From NCBI GenBank assembly GCA_002840095.1, contig PGZL01000008.1, positions 310,001-374,000 of the forward strand: a stretch of 64,000 nucleotides of DNA, read 5' to 3'. Both the position numbers and the translations under genes were made by a program. How positions within the stretch are numbered: position 1 is the stretch's first letter; every line of letters starts with the position of its first letter. Source of the stretch: Gammaproteobacteria bacterium HGW-Gammaproteobacteria-1 (lineage in GTDB: Bacteria; Pseudomonadota; Gammaproteobacteria; Thiohalomonadales; Thiohalomonadaceae). Below are positions 44,538 through 53,957 of the stretch, one piece after another. The notes under the pieces were generated by a model. The model searched no databases, was not told where the DNA came from, and saw only the letters and a list, made by a program, of their open reading frames with translations.

Positions 44538-46727
44538 CTACAGCAGCGGTTCGACCCGCGGCTGTGCCGCGGCGGCGGCGTCGATGGCGGGGTGGCAGAC
44601 GAACAGCTGCTGCGGCGCCACGTCGTGCTGCGTCACCAGCGCAGCCTTCACCGCCTCGGCGCGTTCATGCGCCAGGTTCTCCAGCAGTGCGGTCATGGCG
44701 GCCTCGTCCAGCGGCGGTTTGCCCTTGGGTGGCTGCGGCCGATCCGCCGCAGTGGCGTAGCCGCACAGCCGCAATTGCAGTTTGGGCCGCTGCTGGAACA
44801 GTCCGCCGATCTTTTCCAGGTAGGCCTGCTGCGGCGGGTCCAGGACGGCGGAGCCGGGGAGGAAGATGAAGGGTTCCAGTTTGATGTTGCCCGCGCCGTC
44901 GGCCAGCGAGGCGAGGGTGAGCAGGCCGCCGAAGGGTTGCAGCAGCAGCTTCAGGTAGCTCACGGTCGCCAGCCTCATGGTCTTGGCCAGCGCGGTGTTG
45001 ATGGCATCGGAAATATCGAAGGACGGGTCGTGCAGATTGCCGCTGATGGGCAGTTTCAAGGCGATGTTGTCGTCCTTGTCCTTGAGCATGTAAAGGGCGG
45101 TGTCCAGCGGGATTTTCAGCTGCTCGTTGAAGTGCGCCATTTTTTCCGGGTCGGTCTGTTCCACCGTCAGCTTGTGGATGCGCAAATCGTTGTTTCCCTC
45201 CAGCATGTCGTCGGTGATGGCGAGCCGCATGGTTGCGCCCAGCTGCCCGCTGCTCAGGTTGTAGCCCAGGTAGCGTATGGTGTAGGGCGTCAGGTGCGGC
45301 AGGTCCAGGGCCTGCAATTCGCTGTGCAGTTTCAGGTTGACCCGTGCGGCGAAGGGCAGCACCTCGCCGCGCAGTTCCAGAGCCGTGTACCTGCCGGCGC
45401 GGCCGGTGAGATGGAAGGACGCGGCCTTGCCGGGGGCGCGATTGTCGATGCCGGTGATCTCCGCCGCGGTAATGTGCAGGGTTTCGCGGTAGGCCGGCTT
45501 GACCGATTGATCGATAAATTCCACGGCGTTGTCGCCGCCGAGGACGATGCGCCCGATGTGCAGCGCGGGCGGTGCAGTTTGGTCCTTCGCCGCAGGTGAC
45601 GTGTCGCCCGCCGCCGGCAGCCGCAGCTGTCCCCCGGCGTCGCGACGCAAGGCCAGCTGCACGCCGTTCAATGCCAGTTCGGCGACACCGATATCGTTGT
45701 TGCCACGCAGGGCGATGCCGTCGATGCGGGCGCCGGCCAGGGTCAGCAGCGCCTGCTCCTCTCCGGCATCGCCTGCGGTGACGCGGTCCAGCGTGGCGCT
45801 GCCGTTGACCTCCAACGCCGCGACCGCCCCCTGGTGCAGGGTCAGGTCCACGTCGCCGTCCCACTGCGCGCCCTTGCCGGTGACCCGCCAGGGCGGCTGC
45901 ACCAGCGCCAGCTCGCCGATGCCGACGCTGCCCTTTTGCGTCAGCCGCTGTTCCACCGCATCGCCGCGATAGCTGAAATCGCTGGCCACGGTGAGTCGCG
46001 CATCGACGGCGGGAATGCCTTCCGGCGCCAGGGCCAGGAACGGCGCCACGGCCAGTGCCTGCAGGGTCAGGCGCGCCTGCGCGGCGATGACGGCGGCAAG
46101 AGGCGTGGCAGTCGCTTGGAGTTTGAAGTCGCTGCCGTTGAGCTTGCCCGCCAGGTGCAGCTCCGTCGCCTGCTGCGGCAACCAGGTGTGGAAGTCGTGC
46201 AGGTCCAGCGCCGCGACGTCGAGCGAGGTGTCGAGCGCAGGTAAGGTCAGCGTAAAGACGGCATCCTCCATGTGCGCGTGTTGCAGGCCGACGCCCCAGT
46301 CCGGTCCCGGCGCAGCGGGTGCGGGTTGCGCCGGCGGCGCCAGGGCGATACCGCCGATGCGCCAGCTGCCGCCGTCCTGCTGTGCCACGGTCAGGCGCAC
46401 GCCGCGCAGTTCCAGTTCCCGAACGCGCACCCGGCGTTCCCACAGCGGCCCCCAGTCCAGCCGCAGCCGCAGTTGCTCGACGCTAAGGGCGTCGCCGCAG
46501 TACAGGCCGCGCAGCCGGAAATCCAGGATGAATGGATTGAAGTCGACGTCGGTGATGCGTGCTTCATGCAGCCCCTGCTGGTGCAACGCATATTCGAGGC
46601 CGAGGCGGATCCCCTGCGGCAGCAGCGCGAGCAAGGCCGCCGCGGCGATGACGCCGCCGAGGACGCGGCGCAGCCAGCGGGGGAACCGGTGGCGATGGAC
46701 CTTGGCGTCAGCGGGAGCGGCGTTCAT
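44538..46727 (-). CDS. DUF748 (AsmA-like) protein
   Basis: N-terminal TM; LEYALHQQGLHEARITDVDFNPFILDFRL; long beta-rich body. Confidence 0.75.
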   Translation of the reverse strand: MNAAPADAKVHRHRFPRWLRRVLGGVIAAAALLALLPQGIRLGLEYALHQQGLHEARITDVDFNPFILDFRLRGLYCGDALSVEQLRLRLDWGPLWERRVRVRELELRGVRLTVAQQDGGSWRIGGIALAPPAQPAPAAPGPDWGVGLQHAHMEDAVFTLTLPALDTSLDVAALDLHDFHTWLPQQATELHLAGKLNGSDFKLQATATPLAAVIAAQARLTLQALAVAPFLALAPEGIPAVDARLTVASDFSYRGDAVEQRLTQKGSVGIGELALVQPPWRVTGKGAQWDGDVDLTLHQGAVAALEVNGSATLDRVTAGDAGEEQALLTLAGARIDGIALRGNNDIGVAELALNGVQLALRRDAGGQLRLPAAGDTSPAAKDQTAPPALHIGRIVLGGDNAVEFIDQSVKPAYRETLHITAAEITGIDNRAPGKAASFHLTGRAGRYTALELRGEVLPFAARVNLKLHSELQALDLPHLTPYTIRYLGYNLSSGQLGATMRLAITDDMLEGNNDLRIHKLTVEQTDPEKMAHFNEQLKIPLDTALYMLKDKDDNIALKLPISGNLHDPSFDISDAINTALAKTMRLATVSYLKLLLQPFGGLLTLASLADGAGNIKLEPFIFLPGSAVLDPPQQAYLEKIGGLFQQRPKLQLRLCGYATAADRPQPPKGKPPLDEAAMTALLENLAHERAEAVKAALVTQHDVAPQQLFVCHPAIDAAAAAQPRVEPLL

Positions 46728-46901
46728 GGCGGCGGTTTCGTTCAGCTCGGTGCGGGCGGGCAGGGGACGCGGGCCGCAAGGTTTGGGCCTGTCCCTGTAG
46801 CTGGGTATAGCCGGGGCGGCCGATTCCGGCAAGTGCGTCTGCCCCGATGGCGGCGGCCTGGGATACAATGGCCGCTTTTCCAGGCACGGGAGCCGGATTT
46901 C

Positions 46902-47747
46902 GTGAAACTGAGCGCCGAACAGTTCCGCCATTGGGACAACAAGTGCATCACCCTGCTGGGCATGTCCGGCGTGGGCAAGACGCGCATCTCCACCCTGCTG
47001 CGCGGCGGCAACTGGTTCCACTACTCGGCGGACTACCGCATCGGCACGCGCTACCTGGACGAGGCGATCCTCGACAACATCAAGCAGCAGGCCATGCAGG
47101 TGCCGTTCCTGCGCGACCTGCTGCGTTCGGATTCCATCTATATCCGCAACAACATCACCGTCGATCACCTCAAACCGGTGTCCACCTTCATGGGCAAGCT
47201 GGGCAATCCCGAGCTGGGCGGCCTGTCGCTGACTGAATTCAAGCGTCGCCAGGAACTGCATCGCGTGGCCGAGGTGGCCACCTTCCGTGACGTGCCCGAG
47301 TTCATCCACAAGGCGCAGTCGCTGTACGGCTACCAGCACTTCATCAACGACGCCGGCGGCTCGCTGTGCGAACTGGACGAGCCGGGCCTGCTGGAACAGC
47401 TGGCCGAGCACACCCTGTTCATCTACATCCAGGCCTCGGCCGATGACGAGCGCGAACTGATCCGCCGCGCGGAAAACGATCCCAAGCCGCTGTATTACCG
47501 CGAGGCCTTCCTCGACGAGCAGCTGGCCATCTACATGGGCGAGCGCGGGCTGGACTATGTCGCGCTGATCGAGCCGGACGATTTCGTGCGCTGGGTCTTC
47601 TCGCGCCTGTTTCGCGCACGCGTGCCGCGCTACGAGACCATCGCGCAGATGTACGGCTACACCGTCACCACAGCCGAGCTGTCGCAGGTGCGGACCGAGG
47701 CCGACTTCCTTGGCCTGATCGAGCGCGCCATCGAGCGCCGGAGCTGA
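46902..47747 (+). CDS. P-loop ATPase (GTG start)
   Basis: LLGMSGVGKTRISTLL Walker A; upstream of metA. Confidence 0.65.
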   Translation: MKLSAEQFRHWDNKCITLLGMSGVGKTRISTLLRGGNWFHYSADYRIGTRYLDEAILDNIKQQAMQVPFLRDLLRSDSIYIRNNITVDHLKPVSTFMGKLGNPELGGLSLTEFKRRQELHRVAEVATFRDVPEFIHKAQSLYGYQHFINDAGGSLCELDEPGLLEQLAEHTLFIYIQASADDERELIRRAENDPKPLYYREAFLDEQLAIYMGERGLDYVALIEPDDFVRWVFSRLFRARVPRYETIAQMYGYTVTTAELSQVRTEADFLGLIERAIERRS

Positions 47748-47756
47748 AAACCGATT

Positions 47757-47853
47757 TGCCGCTGAGACGCAGAGGCGCGGAGAAGTCAGTCGTCGGGTTA
47801 CCCTGCGCTAACCCGACCTACAAAAACTCTGCGCCTCCGCGTCTCTGCGGCAG
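47757..47853. repeat. Dispersed inverted repeat, family C copy 7, with a nested second inverted repeat
   Basis: GCCGCTGAGACGCAGAGGCGCGGAG ... CTCTGCGCCTCCGCGTCTCTGCGGC; inner CGTCGGGTTA...TAACCCGAC. Confidence 0.75.
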
Positions 47854-47880
47854 GTTTTGGAATCTATAAGGAAACACGCC

Positions 47881-48954
47881 ATGCCGCTGGTTGCCCACAC
47901 CGATCTCCCCACCTTCGAGCGCATGAAGCAGGAAGGGCAGAACGTGCTGCCGCGCGACTATGCCCTGCAACAGGACATCCGCGAGCTGCACGTCGGCCTG
48001 CTCAACATGATGCCGGATGCCGCGCTGGAGGCCACCGAGCGCCAGTTCTTCCGCCTGGTGGGCGAGAGCAACCAGATCGCGCAGTTCTATCTGCACCCGT
48101 TCACGCTCAAGGAACTGAAGCGCGGCGAGAAGGGGCAGGAACACGTCGACAGGTATTACGAGACCTTCGAGCAGGTGAAGGCGCAGGGGCTGGACGCGCT
48201 GATCATCACCGGCGCCAACGTGCACGGCAGCGAGCTGTCGGAGCAACCGTTCTGGCAGCCCCTGATTGAGGTCATCGACTGGGCCCACGACAACGTCACC
48301 TCGACCCTGTGCTCCTGCCTCACCACCCATGCGGTGATGGAATTCCGTTACGGCCAGAAGCGCCGCCACCTCGGTTTCAAACGCTGGGGCGTGTATTCCC
48401 ATCGCGTGATGGATCGCCACCACCCGCTGGTGGTCGGGGTCAACACGCGCTTCGACGTGCCCCATTCCCGCTTCAACCAAATCGACCGCGAACAGTTCGA
48501 GGCGGTGGGCTGCCGCGTGCTGGTGGAAAGCGCGCAGGCCGGGGTGCACCTGGCGGTCAGCCCCGACCTGTTCCGCCTAGTGTTCTTCCAGGGCCATCCC
48601 GAGTACGACGCCATTTCGCTGCTGAAGGAATACAAGCGCGAGGTGCTGCACTACGTTCACGGCGATCGCGTCGACTATCCGCCCTTCGTGCAGAACTATT
48701 TCACCCGCCAGATCGAGGCCATCCTCGGCGAGTACCGCGAACAGGTCATCGCCGCGCAGGCGAGCGGCGCGCCGGTGCCGGAAATGCCGGAGGCGCTGGT
48801 GGCGGCGCAGCTGGACAACACCTGGCACGACTCCGCCGAGGCGGTGCTGAACAACTGGATCGGCATGGTCTACCAGCTGACCCATCACGATCGCCGCCTG
48901 CAATTCAAGACCGGCGTCAACCCGGAAGATCCGCTCGGCCTGCGCCGTCCCTAG
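47881..48954 (+). CDS. metA: Homoserine O-acyltransferase (MetA/HTS-type)
   Basis: LHVGLLNMMPDAALEATERQFFRL, STLCSCLTTHAVMEFRYG, FFQGHPEYD. Confidence 0.9.
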   Translation: MPLVAHTDLPTFERMKQEGQNVLPRDYALQQDIRELHVGLLNMMPDAALEATERQFFRLVGESNQIAQFYLHPFTLKELKRGEKGQEHVDRYYETFEQVKAQGLDALIITGANVHGSELSEQPFWQPLIEVIDWAHDNVTSTLCSCLTTHAVMEFRYGQKRRHLGFKRWGVYSHRVMDRHHPLVVGVNTRFDVPHSRFNQIDREQFEAVGCRVLVESAQAGVHLAVSPDLFRLVFFQGHPEYDAISLLKEYKREVLHYVHGDRVDYPPFVQNYFTRQIEAILGEYREQVIAAQASGAPVPEMPEALVAAQLDNTWHDSAEAVLNNWIGMVYQLTHHDRRLQFKTGVNPEDPLGLRRP

Positions 48955-49105
48955 TCCCGCTGCCGCCCCGCGCGCCGAGTCTCCTCGCGCGCCTGCCTGA
49001 ACCCCACCCCTTCATCCCGGGTATGCTTGATACCGACGCCGCCCTTGCGGGCGGGCCCGTCGTCGCCCATTGCAAAATCCTATGGCGCCTTGCCCCGATG
49101 CAGGC

Positions 49106-49118
49106 GAATTGCAATTTG
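49106..49118. promoter_or_regulatory. Candidate upstream activator element
   Basis: GAATTGCAATTTG, identical to 55183-55195; upstream of sigma-54 promoter match. Confidence 0.4.
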
Positions 49119-49178
49119 TCATGGCGGCGGCGCGGGCGCTATATCGCTAAGCGTTTGATATGGGGACGAAAACCATGG

Positions 49179-49194
49179 TGGCATACAAACTGCA
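49179..49194 (+). promoter_or_regulatory. Sigma-54 promoter
   Basis: TGGCATACAAACTGCA; GG-N10-GC spacing; 70 nt upstream of the TusA-like start. Confidence 0.65.
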
Positions 49195-49263
49195 AATATC
49201 AGGACGTCAAACCGTTCCGGCGGGGCGAGTACGTGATGCGGCTCTGGCGGGAGGCCTTGCGCA

Positions 49264-49581
49264 ATGTCTTGGCTAAAGAATTTCTGGCGCGGACGCAAGG
49301 TTTCCATCACCCAGGACAGGCATTGGGTCGAACTGCCGGGGGTGGGCATGGTGCAGGTGGCGCGTAGCGTGGACTGTCTGGGCGCCGTGTGTCCACGCCC
49401 GCAGCTATTGACCATGCAGATGGTGGAGGAATTGGCGGAGGGGGAGGTGTTTGAGCTGATCTCCGACAACCCGACCTCGGTAGAGACCATTCCGTCTCTG
49501 GTCATGGTGCTGTGCAGCAGCCATTTGGCGACCGTGCGCGATGCGGAAGGCTGGAGGATCTACATCCGCAAGGGCATGTGA
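49264..49581 (+). CDS. TusA-family sulfurtransferase-like protein
   Basis: VARSVDCLGAVCPRPQLLTMQMVEELAEGEVFELISDNPTSVETIP. Confidence 0.85.
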   Translation: MSWLKNFWRGRKVSITQDRHWVELPGVGMVQVARSVDCLGAVCPRPQLLTMQMVEELAEGEVFELISDNPTSVETIPSLVMVLCSSHLATVRDAEGWRIYIRKGM

Positions 49582-49626
49582 GGCGGGACTCAACAAATCT
49601 ATCAAAAAACGGCCGGTGGAAAACAT

Positions 49627-51084
49627 ATGAGCAATGAAGGCAGCGCGGTTGATGTGGTGATGAAGCGGGAAGGCTGGTTGGCGCAAGCGGGCAACCGCTA
49701 TGCGGCGGGGATCATGGGGCTGATATTGCTGGGCTCGCTGTGGGCACTGTCCATCGATACGCGCTACGTCTACCTGCTGGTGTATGTGTGGTTCGGCATG
49801 GTGTACGGCATGTTCCTGCAATACGGCCGTTTCTGCATGGCAGCGGCAGTACGCGATCTGTTCGCCGTCGGCGTACCGCGCATGGCAGTGGGCATGATGA
49901 TTGCGGTGGCGCTGTACTCCCTCATCGCCGCCACCGTGACGGTAGGCGGGTTTTCCACCTTCCATTCCAATGCGCTGGGTTGGCACATCGTGCTGGGCGG
50001 CCTGATTTTCGGTTTCGGCATCGTATTCACCGGCGGCTGCGCGTCGGGTTCGCTGTACAAGGCGGGCGAGGGCAATGTCGGCTCGATGCTGGTGATCGTC
50101 GCCATTTCGTTCTCCCAGGCCATCTTCGTCAGCGCCGGCACCTGGTTCGACGGCCTGCTGCCCAGCGCGTGGATCGAGTCCGCGGCCGCCAAGGACATGC
50201 CGGCGGAACTGTCGGTAACGCAGGGCTGGTTCGATATCTTCACGGCAGGTTATGTCTGGGATCTGAAGGGCGCGACGCTGGCCCAGATACTGGGCACCAC
50301 CAACCCGTTCGTGTCCAGCTACCTGGTCAATACGCTGCTCGTCACCCTGCTGCCGACGCTGGCGATCCTGGTGCTGCTGTATGCCGTCTATTACAAGAAG
50401 GGCTACCTGCGCCGCGCCAAGATCAGCGCGCCGGCACTGGGTGATCACGCGCGTGGCATGTGGTCGATGTTCACCTCGTCGAAGAACACCGCCATCGCCG
50501 GCATCGGTCTCGGCATTTTTGCCGGCCTGCAGATGTGGGTCACCGGCGCGCTGCGGGAGCACTACCAGATCTACAACTTCGGTGAGCTGCTGTCCGCCAT
50601 GGGGCATACCGACGGCCTGTCCATCCAGGAGACGGTGTTCGATCCGGGCTACTGGTACATCACCACCCAGGAGGCGCAGTGGGGCGGATGGATACTGGAG
50701 AAGCTGGGCGTCAACATGACGGACAACATCTTCTTCGGCCTGGACAACGGCCTGCCCAATCCCCTGCTCAACGCGCCTGGTTTCATGTCCATCGGCATCA
50801 TCCTCGGTGCGGCGATGCTGGCGCTGAGCCGGCGGGAATTCAAGTGGAAGCTCCCGAGCATGGAAACCGCCGTGTTTGCCCTGGTGGGCGGCACCCTGAT
50901 GGGCCTGGGTGCCCGCATCGGCATGGGCTGCAACATCGGCGCGTTCTTCGCCACGGTAACCAACGGCGACCCCAGCGGCTGGGTGTACCTGTTCGGCATG
51001 ACCATCGGCGGCTATCTGGGCGTAAAGGCATTCAACATGTGGATAGAACGACGCTCTTCGCAACAGGACGAATGCGAGCTTTAA
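49627..51084 (+). CDS. YeeE/YedE-family sulfur transport membrane protein
   Basis: GFGIVFTGGCASGSLYKAGEG and GLGARIGMGCNIGAFFATVTNGD; polytopic. Confidence 0.9.
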   Translation: MSNEGSAVDVVMKREGWLAQAGNRYAAGIMGLILLGSLWALSIDTRYVYLLVYVWFGMVYGMFLQYGRFCMAAAVRDLFAVGVPRMAVGMMIAVALYSLIAATVTVGGFSTFHSNALGWHIVLGGLIFGFGIVFTGGCASGSLYKAGEGNVGSMLVIVAISFSQAIFVSAGTWFDGLLPSAWIESAAAKDMPAELSVTQGWFDIFTAGYVWDLKGATLAQILGTTNPFVSSYLVNTLLVTLLPTLAILVLLYAVYYKKGYLRRAKISAPALGDHARGMWSMFTSSKNTAIAGIGLGIFAGLQMWVTGALREHYQIYNFGELLSAMGHTDGLSIQETVFDPGYWYITTQEAQWGGWILEKLGVNMTDNIFFGLDNGLPNPLLNAPGFMSIGIILGAAMLALSRREFKWKLPSMETAVFALVGGTLMGLGARIGMGCNIGAFFATVTNGDPSGWVYLFGMTIGGYLGVKAFNMWIERRSSQQDECEL

Positions 51085-51120
51085 CTACAACTCCAATTAG
51101 AGAGACGAAAGGAGCACATC

Positions 51121-51372
51121 ATGGCAGTCAAATTCGAACAGACCGGTGACGGCGAATACAAACTCGATGTATGCGGCTACAGCTGCCCCCATCCGCAGGT
51201 CTATACCAAGAAGGCGCTGCAAAAAATGGCGTCCGGCGACGTGCTGACCCTGGTGTTCGACAACCCCTCTTCCGGCGAATCCATCATTGCCATGTGCGAC
51301 AACGAGGGCAATGACCTGTACGAGCGCAGCAACGACGGCGGCATGTCCATCTGGAAGATAAGGAAGGCCTGA
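51121..51372 (+). CDS. TusA-family sulfurtransferase-like protein
   Basis: LDVCGYSCPHPQVYTKKALQKMASGDVLTLVFDNPSSGESI. Confidence 0.85.
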   Translation: MAVKFEQTGDGEYKLDVCGYSCPHPQVYTKKALQKMASGDVLTLVFDNPSSGESIIAMCDNEGNDLYERSNDGGMSIWKIRKA

Positions 51373-51375
51373 TCG

Positions 51376-51681
51376 ATGAGACTCGGCGTGGTTGTAACCG
51401 ATGATTCCTATGCGGCCCAGGCGATCGGCGTGTTGCAGGCGGCGGTGAAGCGGGGCTGGGAAACGCGCTGTTTTCTGACCGATACCGGTGTGCGCCTGCT
51501 CAACAATTCGCAATTCGCCAGCCTGGCACTGTCCGGCAGCGTGGCGACCTCGTTGTGCGAGCTGAGTGTCGAGCGTTACGAGGGCATAGACGTCGCCCCC
51601 ATCGCCGACAAGGTGGTGGTGGGTGGGCAATACCAGGATGCGGAGCTGGTAAAAAACTCCGACCAGGTGCTGGTGTTCTGA
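51376..51681 (+). CDS. DsrE-like protein
   Basis: MRLGVVVTDDSYAAQAIGVLQAAVKRGWETRCFLTDTGVRLL. Confidence 0.65.
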   Translation: MRLGVVVTDDSYAAQAIGVLQAAVKRGWETRCFLTDTGVRLLNNSQFASLALSGSVATSLCELSVERYEGIDVAPIADKVVVGGQYQDAELVKNSDQVLVF

Positions 51682-51692
51682 GGGGGAAAGAC

Positions 51693-51953
51693 GTGGCAGA
51701 TGGAGACAAGAACATCCTGGTGGTGGCCCGCTATCGCAAGACCGAAGCCTTGCGCATGGCCAGCGGCCTGACCTTGCTGGACGACCCGGTGCGGGTGCTG
51801 GTGTGCGGCGAGCTGGAGCCCAGCGACGAGCTGGATATCCAGCTGGAGTCACTGGATTTCGCCGACGTGCCGCTGGAGCGGGTGGCCGACGGTGCCGTGC
51901 CCGCCGCACTGGCCAATGCCGTAACCCAGGCAGACGTGGTGTACATCATATGA
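51693..51953 (+). CDS. Small DsrE/F-like protein (GTG start)
   Basis: VADGDKNILVVARYRKTEALRMASGLTLLDDPVRVLVCGE; coupled to neighbours. Confidence 0.5.
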   Translation: MADGDKNILVVARYRKTEALRMASGLTLLDDPVRVLVCGELEPSDELDIQLESLDFADVPLERVADGAVPAALANAVTQADVVYII

Positions 51954-52132
51954 GTAGCGAAAAAACCATTTTGCTGTTGACGCCCTCCGCGGCGGAACAG
52001 ACGCAGACAGAGGCGCTGGCGGCGACGCTGGCGGCCCAGGGCCGCAGGGTCGAACAGTTGATGATCGAAGGGAACTATGAGCGGGTGCTGGATGCCCTGG
52101 CCGGCGCGGTTGTGCCGGTGGTGGTCAAGTAA
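51950..52132 (+). CDS. 60-aa hypothetical protein
   Basis: ATGA overlap with previous stop; MSSEKTILLLTPSAAEQTQTEALAATLAAQGRRVEQLMIEGNYERVLDALAGAVVPVVVK. Confidence 0.5.
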   Translation: MSSEKTILLLTPSAAEQTQTEALAATLAAQGRRVEQLMIEGNYERVLDALAGAVVPVVVK

Positions 52133-52269
52133 CGCCCGCCGTCGGCGGTTGCAAAATAAAAGCGATGCGTTCCGCAGGAGGGATTGTGCAATCGCGCGTA
52201 ACCGGCCCGGATGCCGTGATAACCGTGTAACTCACTGAAATAGAAGACAAGTGAAGAATGAAAGCCAGT

Positions 52270-52285
52270 TGGTACGCAAGTTGCT
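52270..52285 (+). promoter_or_regulatory. Sigma-54 promoter
   Basis: TGGTACGCAAGTTGCT vs TGGCACG-N4-TTGCW (one mismatch). Confidence 0.8.
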
Positions 52286-52379
52286 CAAGGAACAGGTGTG
52301 GTGGATGCCTTTGATGCAGCAGCCTGCGCGGCTGGGGCCGAATCCCGATAACAAATGCTCGATGTGGAGGAGAAGGGAT

Positions 52380-53882
52380 ATGGAAAAACGTATGTTCAAG
52401 TTGCCAATGACGGCGGGCGGCAAATTGCTCGCAGCCGCGTGGGTGGCAATGATGCTGGCAGGCTGTGTGGGGTCCGAGGACACCTCGTCCGCGGCATCAC
52501 AGATTACCGTGAATTCCGCGGCGGGTATCGCCCAGGAGTCCGCCGTCAATTACGACGACAATGAAAACGGCCTCGTTTCCGGCGCAACCCTGAAACGCTG
52601 GAAGGACGACTGGACCAATGAGCGGCCCGCCGGCATCACCGGCAAGCTGGTGATCCTCCAGGTGTCCGCCGGCCCCGCCGGTTCCGAATACATCCTGCCC
52701 GACGGCGTCAACGTGTTCACTTACCTGGCGCCTTCCGCCGAATGGACGCAGACCCGCTCCAACGGCGTGATCACCACCCAGAGCATGGTGCTGGACGGAC
52801 CGGGGGTCGATGCGTTGCTCAAACTCTACAATATCGATCCCACGGCAGACATGATCGTCTGCGCGCAAGGCACCGGCAGTACCGGCAATGCCATGGCGCA
52901 GGGTCGCTGCTGGTATACGCTGCGCTACTGGGGTGTGGACAAGGCGCATCTCTCCGTCCTCAACGGCGGCAACCAGTGGCTCAACGGCAGCAGCATGGCC
53001 GGTGGTGATTTCGCCGCCGCCCCCAGCGCCGCGGACGGCAGCGAACCCAATACCGGGACGGTGTCGGTGCGCGATCTTCCGGTGGACAACACCGCCCTGC
53101 AAGCCACCATGCAGGACATGCTGGCCATATTGCCCGGCAGTGACAGCAACGTGACCGGCGACGGCGTGCTGATCTGGGATGCACGCAGCCTGCGCCAGTT
53201 CGCCGCGGGCGAGAAGGCCGAGTTCGGCGAGGACACCGATCCTGACACCGCCGGCACCCAGGCTTGCGCCACCGCCTACTGTGACGTCACCAATACGGCC
53301 AACTACATGGGCACGTTCCAGAACAGCGGCTCGCGCCAGGGACATCCGCGCGGCACCTTGCAGCTTCAGTACACCCGCCTGCTGAATTCCGCAGAGGGGT
53401 ATCGCTATCGCGACAAGAGCGAGCTGGAGAACCTGCTCAACGGCGGCACCGATGCCGACGGCCTCGGTTTCGTGGACGCCACCTACCAACTGGTCGGCAG
53501 CGGCAATGCCTATCGGCCGGGTGACACCATCTACACCTATTGCGAAACCACGTTCCGCGCCATGATCACCGGTGTCGCGAGCGCCATCATCCTGGGCAAG
53601 CCGACGCGCTTCTACGACGGCGCCATGGTCGAGTGGAATTCGCTGTCTCATCTGCAGGACAACACCGGCAACTACATTCTGCCGACGGACTCGCCCTGGC
53701 GCAGCGATACCAAGTCGTTCTACCGTCCGGCGCTCAGTGCAGGCACGGTGGCGACACGCACTATTGATGATGCGTATGCCCGCAATGCGCTGTCTATCGT
53801 GGTCGAAGACCGCGCCTACAAGATCGGCGGTTCCGGCGGCGGCGGCGGCAGCCTGTTGCCGAGCAATCCTTGTGGTGGATGA
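52380..53882 (+). CDS. Rhodanese-like lipoprotein
   Basis: MMLAGC lipobox; IYTYCETTFRAMI rhodanese active-site loop; Gly-rich C-terminus. Confidence 0.8.
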   Translation: MEKRMFKLPMTAGGKLLAAAWVAMMLAGCVGSEDTSSAASQITVNSAAGIAQESAVNYDDNENGLVSGATLKRWKDDWTNERPAGITGKLVILQVSAGPAGSEYILPDGVNVFTYLAPSAEWTQTRSNGVITTQSMVLDGPGVDALLKLYNIDPTADMIVCAQGTGSTGNAMAQGRCWYTLRYWGVDKAHLSVLNGGNQWLNGSSMAGGDFAAAPSAADGSEPNTGTVSVRDLPVDNTALQATMQDMLAILPGSDSNVTGDGVLIWDARSLRQFAAGEKAEFGEDTDPDTAGTQACATAYCDVTNTANYMGTFQNSGSRQGHPRGTLQLQYTRLLNSAEGYRYRDKSELENLLNGGTDADGLGFVDATYQLVGSGNAYRPGDTIYTYCETTFRAMITGVASAIILGKPTRFYDGAMVEWNSLSHLQDNTGNYILPTDSPWRSDTKSFYRPALSAGTVATRTIDDAYARNALSIVVEDRAYKIGGSGGGGGSLLPSNPCGG

Positions 53883-53904
53883 TGTAACTTAGATCATCCG
53901 TGTT

Positions 53905-53930
53905 GGCCCACGGCTTGCCGTGGGCCTTTT
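53905..53930 (+). terminator. Rho-independent terminator
   Basis: GGCCCACGGC-TT-GCCGTGGGCC-TTTT. Confidence 0.8.
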
Positions 53931-53957
53931 CTATTTTCCCGATTGGCTGACTGATAG

